In this document: positions 15,669-24,046 of the stretch, piece by piece | Numbering within the stretch: the stretch's first letter is position 1 | How the letters are laid out: every line of letters starts with the position of its first letter | From: an uncultured Bacteroides sp. | GTDB lineage: Bacteria > Bacteroidota > Bacteroidia > Bacteroidales > Bacteroidaceae | Assembly: GCA_949296855.1 (NCBI GenBank) | Contig: CASFRN010000128.1 | Location: forward strand, 1-46,900 | Direction: 5' to 3' | DNA: 46,900 nt | The notes under the pieces: generated by a model | Told to the model about the DNA's origin: nothing | What the model saw: the letters and a program-made list of their open reading frames with translations, nothing else | Databases searched by the model: none | Translations under genes and position numbers: made by a program

Positions 15669-17609
15669 ATGAAACAACGATATAAAACCTTATTCTATAG
15701 CAGCCTGTTCACCTTGGCGTTGGGCGTCACTTCTTGCGAGGATTATTTGGACAAAGACCCGGACACCACTGTTGATGCGACTGCGGCTTTTCAAAACTTC
15801 AATAATTTTCAAGGTTTTGTGGAAGAAATTTACAACTGCATCCCTGATAAAACCAACTGCTATTGGACAACTTCCTTCAACTGGGGAGACGATGAAATCA
15901 TGAACACCAATGCAGACTGGCACATGACTCATCAAGTGGATTTGGGTAACTTTTGGGCATGGCAAGCCGGGGGTATGGGAGAAGATGGCTGCTGGCTGGA
16001 TGCCAACCGTGATTGCGACCCTACCTCAAACGACCGTATGAACCATCGCTTATGGCCGCACGCTTGGTATTGCATCCGTAAGTGCAACCTGGGTCTGGCA
16101 AACTTAGACCAAATGGTAGGTGCCACTCAAGAAGAACGCGACCTGATAGCCGGACAGTTGTATTTTTTCCGTGCTTGGTGGCACTTCGAATTAATGGAGT
16201 ATTTGGGAGGACTTCCCTACATCGACCAAGTTCTGGAATCGGAAGGCCTAACCCTGCCTCGTTTAAGTTTCCAAGAAGCGGCAGACAAAGCGGCAGCAGA
16301 CTTCCGCCAGGCAGCAGACTTGCTCCCGATTGACTGGGAAAGCACCACAGCCGGTTCACACACAGCCGGACAAAACGACTTGCGTATCAACAAAATCATG
16401 GCACTGGGCTATTTGGGCAAGACCTATTTATGGGCAGGCAGTCCGCTAATGGAACATGGTGCGCAAACGGGAGGTGCCATGACCTACAGCTATAACACCG
16501 ACTATTGCCAGAAAGCAGCCGAAGCCTTCGGTGAACTGCTGAATTTGGTAGAAAGCGGTCAGACTCAATATGCGCTGGCACAATTTGAATACGATGACAT
16601 CTACAATCATGAACGTTCTGCTACCGCTACCAGTTGCTTTAGCGACATTTTCTATACAACCGGACAAAACTGGGAACTTCCTGGGTCGGTAGAAGCCATC
16701 TTCCGTGGTCCGGCATTTGGCATCAACATTTCTCCGTATCAGGCTGCCAAGACTTACGGACCGAAAGGAGGAATCGTTCCTGATGACAACATCATCCATA
16801 TGCCTACCGCCAATTACGTGAACCTGTATGGCATGGCAAACGGATATCCGTTGGATGACCCGCGCAGCGGTTTCGACCCGACCCATCCGTTCCGTGACCG
16901 TGATCCGCGTTTCTATCACGACATTGTATTTGATGGTTTTGAATATATCAACGCTTCAGTTGGTGCCGATATGGCACAGTACAAATACAGCCAACTATAT
17001 ACAGGTGGAAACGTACGAAACGATAATACAGGAAGCCGTACGGGTTATTTCATTCAAAAACTGTCGCCTCATACAGTCAACACCTATGACAAGATGATGG
17101 ACTACAACCACAGTTTACAAATGTATGTTCCTTATATGCGCTTAGGAGACATTTACCTGATGTATGCCGAAGCTTGTGCCGCCATCAACGGTGCCACCGG
17201 GAAGGCAGGCAATTGTTCCCTGACAGCCGAAGACGCTATCAACCGGTTGCGCGACCGCGTCCACATGGATCATGTACCGGCAGACTTGACGAGCAACAAA
17301 GAAACTTTTATGGATGAAGTACGTCGTGAACGTGCCGTAGAATTGTCTTTCGAAGGTTTCCGCTTCTGCGACCTGCAACGCTGGCTGCTGCTGACCGAAT
17401 ATCCGTACAACGTCAAGACTTCACAAGAGTTCGACCGGGTGGAAAACGATGAATGGTACACCGAGAACGATCCGAGAGATGCCGAAGTGCGTAACTGGCG
17501 TGAAGAAGAAATCTTGACTCGCAACTTCACATCGAAGCATTATTGGTTCCCACTGAAAAACGATGACACCTACCTGTATGAAGGGCTTGACCAAAATCCG
17601 GGATGGTAA
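15669..17609 (+). CDS. xusB: SusD-like surface glycan-binding lipoprotein (XusB)
   Basis: This is the lid protein of the SusCD complex with the preceding XusA. It binds xylo-oligosaccharides at the cell surface. It has 646 residues. The signal peptide ends in a lipobox (LGVTSC, Cys23) followed by EDYLDKDPDTTVDATAAFQN, the typical SusD/RagB start. Helical TPR-like units follow, and the C-terminal region has the conserved VRRERAVELSFEGFRFCDLQRW block and the end YEGLDQNPGW. Aromatic residues are abundant, as expected for a sugar platform. Spacing to xusC is 43 bp. Confidence 0.95.
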   Translation: MKQRYKTLFYSSLFTLALGVTSCEDYLDKDPDTTVDATAAFQNFNNFQGFVEEIYNCIPDKTNCYWTTSFNWGDDEIMNTNADWHMTHQVDLGNFWAWQAGGMGEDGCWLDANRDCDPTSNDRMNHRLWPHAWYCIRKCNLGLANLDQMVGATQEERDLIAGQLYFFRAWWHFELMEYLGGLPYIDQVLESEGLTLPRLSFQEAADKAAADFRQAADLLPIDWESTTAGSHTAGQNDLRINKIMALGYLGKTYLWAGSPLMEHGAQTGGAMTYSYNTDYCQKAAEAFGELLNLVESGQTQYALAQFEYDDIYNHERSATATSCFSDIFYTTGQNWELPGSVEAIFRGPAFGINISPYQAAKTYGPKGGIVPDDNIIHMPTANYVNLYGMANGYPLDDPRSGFDPTHPFRDRDPRFYHDIVFDGFEYINASVGADMAQYKYSQLYTGGNVRNDNTGSRTGYFIQKLSPHTVNTYDKMMDYNHSLQMYVPYMRLGDIYLMYAEACAAINGATGKAGNCSLTAEDAINRLRDRVHMDHVPADLTSNKETFMDEVRRERAVELSFEGFRFCDLQRWLLLTEYPYNVKTSQEFDRVENDEWYTENDPRDAEVRNWREEEILTRNFTSKHYWFPLKNDDTYLYEGLDQNPGW

Positions 17610-17652
17610 TTGTGACAGCAGAAATGATGTTTAATATTAAAAGAAGAAACAG

Positions 17653-20532
17653 ATGAAACGAAAATATACACGATTCATTTTATTTGCGGCTGCTTTAGGG
17701 TTGCTTCCTTCTTACCAAAGCATTGGAGCACAGACAGCAGAAGCAAATGAGACTGACTCGCTTCAGGCCACAGAGCCGTCTGTACAAGTTGCGTTCCGCA
17801 AGGTGGCACAGGACGATTTGTTGGGAGGCGTTTCAGTAATCAACATGGAGCAAGTGAACGACAAAAACTATGCCACGTATAGTTTGGACAACCTGCAAGG
17901 TTATGTAGGCGGCTGGAACGGTAACTCATTATGGGGCATGGACGGCGACAATGCCGGTTACTTGGTATTGGTAGACGGAGTGCCTCGTGATGCCAATAAC
18001 GTATTGCCGACCGAAATCGAACAGATAACCTTCCTGAAAAGCGCATCAGCTGTAGTGCTTTATGGAAGCCGGGCTTCGAAAGGCGTGATTTACATCACCA
18101 CCAAACGCGGCAAATACCAAGAAAAACTGCAAATTGACGTACGTGCCAATACGGGATTTTATGTACCGAAAGGATATCCCAAGTATTTGGGTTCGGCAGA
18201 ATACATGACCTTGTATAACGAGGCGCGTGCCAACGACGGACTGGATCCGCTATACAGTGCCGAGGATATCTACAACTACGGGTCGGGTACCAATCCGTAC
18301 CGTTATCCGAGTTTGGACTATTATTCGTCGGATTACCTGAAGAAGACGTACAACCGCAGCGATGTGACAGCCGAGTTTTCGGGTGGCAACAAACGGGCGC
18401 GTTTCTACTCTAATGTAGGCTATTACCGGCAGAATGATATCTTCAACTTCGGTGAAGCCGCCAAGAATTACACCAGCCGATTGAATATCCGCGGTAACGT
18501 AGACGTCACCATCAACGATGACATCAAGGCGTATGCCAATGCCAATGCGACATTCTACGACGTACGTTCGGGGCGTACCACTTACGAAACCGAAGAAGGA
18601 GAAACCTACGACTATTGGACGGAAGCAGCCAGCATGCGTCCCAACCGTTTCGCACCGCTGGTTCCGCTGAGTTACATTGATCCCAATGCCCTCTCTGCAT
18701 TGGAACTGATGGGGGTAAACAGCAACATCTTCGACGGGATGTTCCTTGCCGGAAGCCAGATTGACCAACGCAATATTTTTGCCGACTACTATGCTGCCGG
18801 TTACAACAAATACACCAGCCGCCAGTTCCAGTTCGACACGGGTATTGACTTCGACCTGCATAGACTGTTGAAAGGGCTTTCGTTCCACTTCCAGTTTGCG
18901 GTAGACTATGCCACCAGCTACAACACCTCGTTCAATAATACCTACCGCATCTATACCCCGACGTGGTCGGACTACAACGGTACGGGAGTCATTACCAGTT
19001 TAGGTTATGAAGGAACGGATGAAAAGACCGGTGTGCAAACCATCAGTGGCAGTACCGACAACCAGACAATTGCCCTGTCTGCCCATTTTGACTACAACAC
19101 TACCATCAACAAGGCGCACAACCTGTCGGCAATGCTGTTGGTAAACGGTTACCAGCAAACCAATTCAACGGTATACCACCGCACCAGCAATGCCAACTTA
19201 GGCATTCAGTTGGGTTATAACTACTTAGGCAAGTATTATGCCGAATTCAGCGGGGCAGCCGTCCATTCAGCCAAACTGGCGGAAGGACACCGCAATGCTT
19301 TCTCGCCGGCATTGACCCTTGCCTGGAAACTGCACCAGGAAGATTTCTTGAAAGACTCTCCGGTAGTAGACGAATTGATGTTAGGCGTATCGGGAAGTAT
19401 CCTGCATCAAGATATCGACTTGGCTGACTATTATATGTATGTAGGCAATTACAACCAGTCGGAAGGCAACTACTTCAACTGGAATGACGCAACCGGCGTT
19501 CAAGCGACAGAATCCCAGCGCGGTTCCAACGAAGAATTGGGTTTTATCAAGCGGAAGGAACTGACCGTCAGCCTCCGCACTTCGTTGTGGAACCGTTTGA
19601 TCACCGCCGACGCCAACTTCTTTGTCAATTCGGTAGAAGGCTTGCCCATCCAGCCGAGTACTACATTCCCTAGCTACTTCTCGACCTATTGGCCCGAAGC
19701 TTCATTCATCCCGTACGTGAACTTCAATAATAACAAGCGGGTCGGATTCGACTTTGCGGTGAACTTCAATAAAAAAGTAGGCGAAGCAGACCTTTCGTTA
19801 GGTGTTACCGGAACCTATTACAAAACGGAAGCTACCCAACGGGATGAGAACTATGCTTACGATTACCAAAACCGTACCGGTAAACCGGTAGATGGTTTAT
19901 GGGGATTGGAATGCGAAGGCTTTTTCCAAAGTGAAGAAGACATAGCCAACTCGCCCACCCAGAACTTCGGAGGTACAGTACGCCCAGGCGACTTGAAGTA
20001 CAAAGACCAGAACGGTGACGGCGTGATTGACACCAACGATGAAGTTTACTTGGGACGCGGCGGTTGGTACGGTTCTCCGTTTACCTTGGGTATCAACTTC
20101 ACCGCCAAATGGAAAAACTTTACCCTCTTTGCTTTGGGTACAGGCGGTTTCGGCGGTCATGCCTTTAAGAGCGATTCCTATTATTGGGTATATGGCGAAG
20201 GCAAGTATTCGGAAGTAGTCCGCGGACGCTGGACACCGGAAACAGCCGCAACGGCTACCTACCCGCGTCTGACTACCTTAGACGGGAACAACAACTTCCG
20301 CAACTCCACGTTCTGGCTCTACAAGACCAACCGGTTCGACCTGGCGAAAGTGCAGTTAACTTACGACTTCCCGAAACGCCTGCTGCAAAAGACCTTCTTA
20401 AAAGAAGCGTCAATCTACGTAAGCGGTTCGAACCTGCTGACCATTGCTCCCGAACGTGAACTACTGGAAAGAAATATCGGCTCTGCCCCACAGACCCGTT
20501 TCTACAATTTAGGTGTTAAGGTTACTTTCTAA
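17653..20532 (+). CDS. xusC: Second SusC-like TonB-dependent receptor (XusC), no N-terminal regulatory domain
   Basis: This encodes 959 residues. It has a signal peptide (FILFAAALGLLPSYQSIGAQ) and then a short linker (TAEANETDSLQ) that leads directly to VQVAFRKVAQDDLLGGVSVI and the plug (YLVLVDGVPRDANN, ITFLKSASAVVLYGSRASKG, VIYITTKRG). The carboxypeptidase-regulatory-like domain seen in XusA is missing, which explains the shorter length; the plug begins with a replacement motif rather than the usual EEVVVVGYG box. The barrel ends TRFYNLGVKVTF. Paired with the next SusD, it gives a second importer, possibly for oligosaccharides of different size or substitution. It is not truncated: this form is usual for the second receptor of xus loci. 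Confidence 0.93.
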   Translation: MKRKYTRFILFAAALGLLPSYQSIGAQTAEANETDSLQATEPSVQVAFRKVAQDDLLGGVSVINMEQVNDKNYATYSLDNLQGYVGGWNGNSLWGMDGDNAGYLVLVDGVPRDANNVLPTEIEQITFLKSASAVVLYGSRASKGVIYITTKRGKYQEKLQIDVRANTGFYVPKGYPKYLGSAEYMTLYNEARANDGLDPLYSAEDIYNYGSGTNPYRYPSLDYYSSDYLKKTYNRSDVTAEFSGGNKRARFYSNVGYYRQNDIFNFGEAAKNYTSRLNIRGNVDVTINDDIKAYANANATFYDVRSGRTTYETEEGETYDYWTEAASMRPNRFAPLVPLSYIDPNALSALELMGVNSNIFDGMFLAGSQIDQRNIFADYYAAGYNKYTSRQFQFDTGIDFDLHRLLKGLSFHFQFAVDYATSYNTSFNNTYRIYTPTWSDYNGTGVITSLGYEGTDEKTGVQTISGSTDNQTIALSAHFDYNTTINKAHNLSAMLLVNGYQQTNSTVYHRTSNANLGIQLGYNYLGKYYAEFSGAAVHSAKLAEGHRNAFSPALTLAWKLHQEDFLKDSPVVDELMLGVSGSILHQDIDLADYYMYVGNYNQSEGNYFNWNDATGVQATESQRGSNEELGFIKRKELTVSLRTSLWNRLITADANFFVNSVEGLPIQPSTTFPSYFSTYWPEASFIPYVNFNNNKRVGFDFAVNFNKKVGEADLSLGVTGTYYKTEATQRDENYAYDYQNRTGKPVDGLWGLECEGFFQSEEDIANSPTQNFGGTVRPGDLKYKDQNGDGVIDTNDEVYLGRGGWYGSPFTLGINFTAKWKNFTLFALGTGGFGGHAFKSDSYYWVYGEGKYSEVVRGRWTPETAATATYPRLTTLDGNNNFRNSTFWLYKTNRFDLAKVQLTYDFPKRLLQKTFLKEASIYVSGSNLLTIAPERELLERNIGSAPQTRFYNLGVKVTF

Positions 20533-20553
20533 TCCATAAACGAAACAAGAAGT

Positions 20554-22326
20554 ATGAAACATATATTTAAACTTTTAGTCCTGCTCCCGTTGTTCGCCGC
20601 CGTAGCTTGCGATGACTTGCTCGAACCTGCCATCGAGAACAACCGGGATATCAACGCCATGGAGAATGACCCCACATACGCCCAAGGCATATTGGTGAAC
20701 GCTTATCTCCTGCTTCCGTACAACACGTCTCCCACCAGCGACGTAGCGACAGACGATGCCGTATCGAACGATAACACGAATACGTGGCGAGTCATGGCAA
20801 CCGGTGCCTGGACTTCACAAAACGACCCAGCTTCTCAATGGAAGAACTGTTTCAATGCCATCCAATACATCAACCTGTTTTTAGAACATTTGAATCACGT
20901 GACTTTTGCCCGTGACGAAAACATCCAAGCCATGTTCCTCGACCGTTTCCGGGGCGAAGCACTAGGCTTGCGGGCTGTCTTTATGTATCACCTGCTGCGT
21001 GCCCACGGCGGAAAGAGTGCCGATGGCGAACTATTAGGAGTACCCATCAAATTGACATCCGAAGGCATCGGGTCCGATTTCAATCTACCCCGCAATACCT
21101 ATGCCGAATGCATGGAACAACTGCTGCAAGATTGCAACGAAGCCATTGAACTACTCCCGTTGGATTACAAATCGCATACAGCCGATGAAATTCCTGCCAA
21201 CTATACCAGTATGGGTATCAGCGTTTCTCAATACGACCGAGTAAATGGCCAGTTCATGGCAGGACGCATGAGTGGCAGAATTGTAGAAGCCGTACGCGCA
21301 CAAGCCCTACTAATGGCTGCCAGCCCCGCTTTCGAAGCATCGGGAATCACTTGGGAAGAAGCCGCAAACAATGCCGGCACTGTACTCAATCGCATTGACG
21401 GTGTGAACGGTGTCGATGCCGACGGTTATACCTGGTATTGCAACACCTCGGAAATAGCAAGCTTAGGAAACGGTGTGAATCCCCAAGAAATTATATGGAG
21501 AGCGAGCTACGGTGATAGTAACACGCTGGAAGGTGATAATTTCCCGCCAAGTTTGTATGGCAATGGACGTGTCAATCCGACCCAAAACCTGGTAGACGCT
21601 TTCCCCATGGCAAACGGCTATCCCATTGACAACAGCAACTCGGGATACGATGCAAACAATCCGTATGAGAACAGAGATCCACGTTTGGCAACTTACATCA
21701 TTACCAATGGAAGTACAGCGGGAAGCGCAACCATCACTACCGGGTCGTATGGAACAAACAACGATGCAATCAACCGGGAATCGGGACACTCTACTCGTAC
21801 CGGTTACTACCTGCGCAAACATTTACGCTTCGATTGTAACCTGGATCCGAACTACAACACCCAACAGCGTCATTACTCGGCACGTATCCGCTATACGGAA
21901 ATCTTCTTAGACTATGCAGAAGCTGCCAACGAAGCTTGGGGACCGAAAGGACAAGGTTCGTTCGGTTTCAGTGCTTACGATGTCATCAAAGCCATCCGCA
22001 CCCGTGCCGGTGTAGGTGTAGACAACGGTGACCCTTATCTGGAAGCATGTGCAAACAGCCAGGACCAGATGCGCGAACTGATCCGCAACGAACGCCGTCT
22101 GGAACTTTGCTTCGAAAACATCCGCTTCTACGACTTGCGCCGTTGGAATGCCAACCTGACAGAAGCAGCTCAAGGAGTAAACATCACCCGGGCTGCCAAT
22201 GGTACGCTGACTTATACACCGATTCAGGTGGAAGAAAGAAGCTATCAGTCGTATATGGTTTACGGCCCGATTCCATACAACGATGTATTGAACTTCGGCT
22301 TTGTACAGAATCAAGGATGGCAATAA
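20554..22326 (+). CDS. xusD: Second SusD-like surface lipoprotein (XusD)
   Basis: Partner of XusC, 590 residues. The lipobox is LFAAVAC (Cys19), followed by DDLLEPAIENNRDINAME. The C-terminal SusD signature is complete: MRELIRNERRLELCFENIRF, then YDLRRWNANL, and the end NFGFVQNQGWQ. It differs greatly in sequence from XusB, so the two pairs are not a recent tandem duplication. A 17-bp hairpin with three wobble pairs follows the stop codon (22378-22417), before xusE. Confidence 0.95.
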   Translation: MKHIFKLLVLLPLFAAVACDDLLEPAIENNRDINAMENDPTYAQGILVNAYLLLPYNTSPTSDVATDDAVSNDNTNTWRVMATGAWTSQNDPASQWKNCFNAIQYINLFLEHLNHVTFARDENIQAMFLDRFRGEALGLRAVFMYHLLRAHGGKSADGELLGVPIKLTSEGIGSDFNLPRNTYAECMEQLLQDCNEAIELLPLDYKSHTADEIPANYTSMGISVSQYDRVNGQFMAGRMSGRIVEAVRAQALLMAASPAFEASGITWEEAANNAGTVLNRIDGVNGVDADGYTWYCNTSEIASLGNGVNPQEIIWRASYGDSNTLEGDNFPPSLYGNGRVNPTQNLVDAFPMANGYPIDNSNSGYDANNPYENRDPRLATYIITNGSTAGSATITTGSYGTNNDAINRESGHSTRTGYYLRKHLRFDCNLDPNYNTQQRHYSARIRYTEIFLDYAEAANEAWGPKGQGSFGFSAYDVIKAIRTRAGVGVDNGDPYLEACANSQDQMRELIRNERRLELCFENIRFYDLRRWNANLTEAAQGVNITRAANGTLTYTPIQVEERSYQSYMVYGPIPYNDVLNFGFVQNQGWQ

Positions 22327-22377
22327 TAACGAACGTAATAAGACCGTAAAGAAGATTTCGGTTTGTTGAAAACAAGC

Positions 22378-22417
22378 CTTGGCAGGTAAAGTCTCTTCAC
22401 AGACTTTGCCTGTTAAG
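22378..22417 (+). promoter_or_regulatory. Intercistronic RNA hairpin between xusD and xusE
   Basis: CTTGGCAGGTAAAGTCT (22378-22394) can pair with AGACTTTGCCTGTTAAG (22401-22417) over a 6-nt loop, with three G-U pairs. No T-run follows directly, so it is more likely an mRNA processing or stability element than a full terminator. It could make xusABCD more abundant than xusE-xyn10. The remaining gap to xusE has no promoter consensus that I can support. Confidence 0.55.
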
Positions 22418-22491
22418 CCGGGTGAACCGGGTGAAGCTTCTTTATTTCTTTTTGCTTACAACCAACTATTAAAGATAAAAACAGAATCAAT

Positions 22492-23523
22492 ATGAGAAAA
22501 GTAAATTTATATTCTATACTGTTGGCAGGAATTACCGCATTGGGCATCACTTCGTGTGAAAACGGCGATGCGGAATTCCCGAACTATGATAACTCTGCCG
22601 TTTACTTTGCGCACCAGACTCCGGTACGCACCTTGGTAATGGGAGAAGATACGTATGACACCTCGCTCGACAACGCCCACAAATGCAAGATTTATGCGAC
22701 CATGGGTGGGGCATATGCTGGAAGCGGATCGACTGTTATTGATATCATGGTAGACAATGAGCTATGCGACAACCTGTACTTTGCCGATGGCGTGACTCCC
22801 GTACGTCCGATGCCTGCAAACTATTATACGTTGTCGTCGGAACAGATTACGCTGAACGAGTTTGAAAACCTGATGGGAGCGGTAGAAGTGACTTTTAGCA
22901 ATGAGTTCTTCGATGACCCCGCTTCGACAAGCAACAACTACGTGATTCCGCTGCGCATGACACACGTGGAAAACGCAGACTCTATCTTGCAGGGAGTGCC
23001 CAAAGAAGCCAATGCGGCATGGACTAACGCGGACATGTGGGATACAGCTCCGAAAAACTACGTATTATACTGCGTGAAATACATCAACAAGTGGGATGCC
23101 ACTTATTTGCGCCGGGGCATCGACCAGATTACAGAAAACGGAAACACCACCACCAACGTGCGCCACGAATTCTATATGGAAGATGACGAACAATGCGATG
23201 TAAACACCCGCAACCTGCATACGGCTGTTTTCCCTGTATCGACCACCATTGACGGAGCGCCTGTAACCTGCGACCTGCTGTTGGCTTTCAACGACAACGA
23301 TGAATGTACCATCACTTCGGGTACAGAAGGCTTCACGGCAAGCGGAACAGGCAAGTTCGTAGTAGACGGAGAAAAGCAGAGCTGGGGAAACAAGGACCGC
23401 GACGCCCTTTACCTGGACTACCACATCGACTTCGGCTCCAAGCAATACAACACGAAAGATACCTTGGTGGTTCAGACCCGTGGCGTGGCATACGAAGAGT
23501 TTAGTGTGATTTACCAAGAATAA
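22492..23523 (+). CDS. xusE: XusE-type surface glycan-binding lipoprotein (DUF1735-like N-terminal domain)
   Basis: This encodes 343 residues. The lipobox is LGITSC (Cys22) followed by ENGDAEFPNYDNSAVYFAHQ, which is the start of DUF1735/BT_3987-like proteins. Residues about 30-175 form the Ig-like N-terminal domain (IDIMVDNELCDNLYFADG, PVRPMPANYYTLSSEQITL, then NNYVIPLRMTHVENADSIL). The C-terminal half (WDATYLRRGIDQITENGN, then DDEQCDVNTRNLHTAVFPVS) is the second beta-rich domain usual for such proteins, probably DUF5627-like. In xylan loci the gene at this place encodes a non-enzymatic surface glycan-binding protein. Binding to xylan here is inferred. Confidence 0.88.
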   Translation: MRKVNLYSILLAGITALGITSCENGDAEFPNYDNSAVYFAHQTPVRTLVMGEDTYDTSLDNAHKCKIYATMGGAYAGSGSTVIDIMVDNELCDNLYFADGVTPVRPMPANYYTLSSEQITLNEFENLMGAVEVTFSNEFFDDPASTSNNYVIPLRMTHVENADSILQGVPKEANAAWTNADMWDTAPKNYVLYCVKYINKWDATYLRRGIDQITENGNTTTNVRHEFYMEDDEQCDVNTRNLHTAVFPVSTTIDGAPVTCDLLLAFNDNDECTITSGTEGFTASGTGKFVVDGEKQSWGNKDRDALYLDYHIDFGSKQYNTKDTLVVQTRGVAYEEFSVIYQE

Positions 23524-23529
23524 ATAAAT

Positions 23530-23609
23530 TGAATGTCCGCAATTAGCCATGCGGTCAATATGGATTGCAAATCCGGCGTAACGGGTAACTGGCAAGATGC
23601 GGACATTCA
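23530..23609. repeat. 12-bp inverted repeat before the AT-rich orphan gene
   Basis: TGAATGTCCGCA (23530-23541) and its perfect complement TGCGGACATTCA (23598-23609) enclose 56 nt, in which GGATTGCAAATCC could form a small inner hairpin. The element begins 6 nt after the xusE stop codon and ends 20 nt before the orphan gene. It may be a transcript-end structure of xusE or a boundary of inserted DNA. Confidence 0.6.
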
Positions 23610-23629
23610 TATAATTAAAATGTACGCTT

Positions 23630-24028
23630 ATGAAGAAGCTAATTTTAATGTTACTCTTATGCATACCTATTTCTATTTTTGCTAAAGAAGATATAAATGA
23701 CTTATTAACAAAAGGTACATATACCATTACTTATAATGGAATGGGACAAACTTTTCCTCTAACAGGTTTCCATACCATCCCTAATGAACAAGGTGGAGTT
23801 ATTATTGAACTTCCTTCACTAGCTGACGGAAATTTATATTACGATGTAATATTAGCCCGCGTAAGTGATAATGCTTCTATAGGATGGTTTGTAGAACCCA
23901 ACAGTACTAAATGTTATTTCAACTTAGATTTAACAAGAAGAACAATATTTATACAAGTTTATATTAAAACAAAATCCAATCCTGAAGGAATTGTTGCCAG
24001 AAGAGATTTTACGTTTAAAGTATATTAA
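23630..24028 (+). CDS. Small exported protein of unknown family, AT-rich insert
   Basis: This encodes 132 residues and I do not recognise the family. A typical cleavable signal peptide (MKKLILMLLLCIPISIFAKE, cut near residue 19) shows export; there is no lipobox. The mature part is predicted to be mostly beta strands (for example GTYTITYNGMGQTFPL and RTIFIQVYIKT), about 113 residues, consistent with a small Ig-like or binding-module fold, which is inference only. Its base composition is clearly AT-rich, with A/T-ending codons such as TTA, ATA and AAA, unlike xusE and xyn10 on either side. It interrupts the usual xusE-xyn10 junction. It is 18 bp from xyn10, so it should be co-expressed with the locus. 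Confidence 0.75.
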   Translation: MKKLILMLLLCIPISIFAKEDINDLLTKGTYTITYNGMGQTFPLTGFHTIPNEQGGVIIELPSLADGNLYYDVILARVSDNASIGWFVEPNSTKCYFNLDLTRRTIFIQVYIKTKSNPEGIVARRDFTFKVY

Positions 24029-24046
24029 TAATCCAAATTGATAACA

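Noticed and set aside
17653-20532. XusC as a 5'-truncated SusC
   Set aside because: It has its own signal peptide and a plug that starts right after a short linker. Lack of the regulatory domain is typical of the second receptor in xus loci, so it is not a broken gene.
15669-22326. Recent duplication of a SusCD pair
   Set aside because: The two SusC and two SusD proteins differ strongly outside family motifs, so the pairs are old paralogues, not a fresh tandem copy.
24038-24046. TTG start of xyn10 nine bases upstream
   Set aside because: The ATG at 24047 directly begins a normal lipoprotein signal, and the added residues bring nothing.
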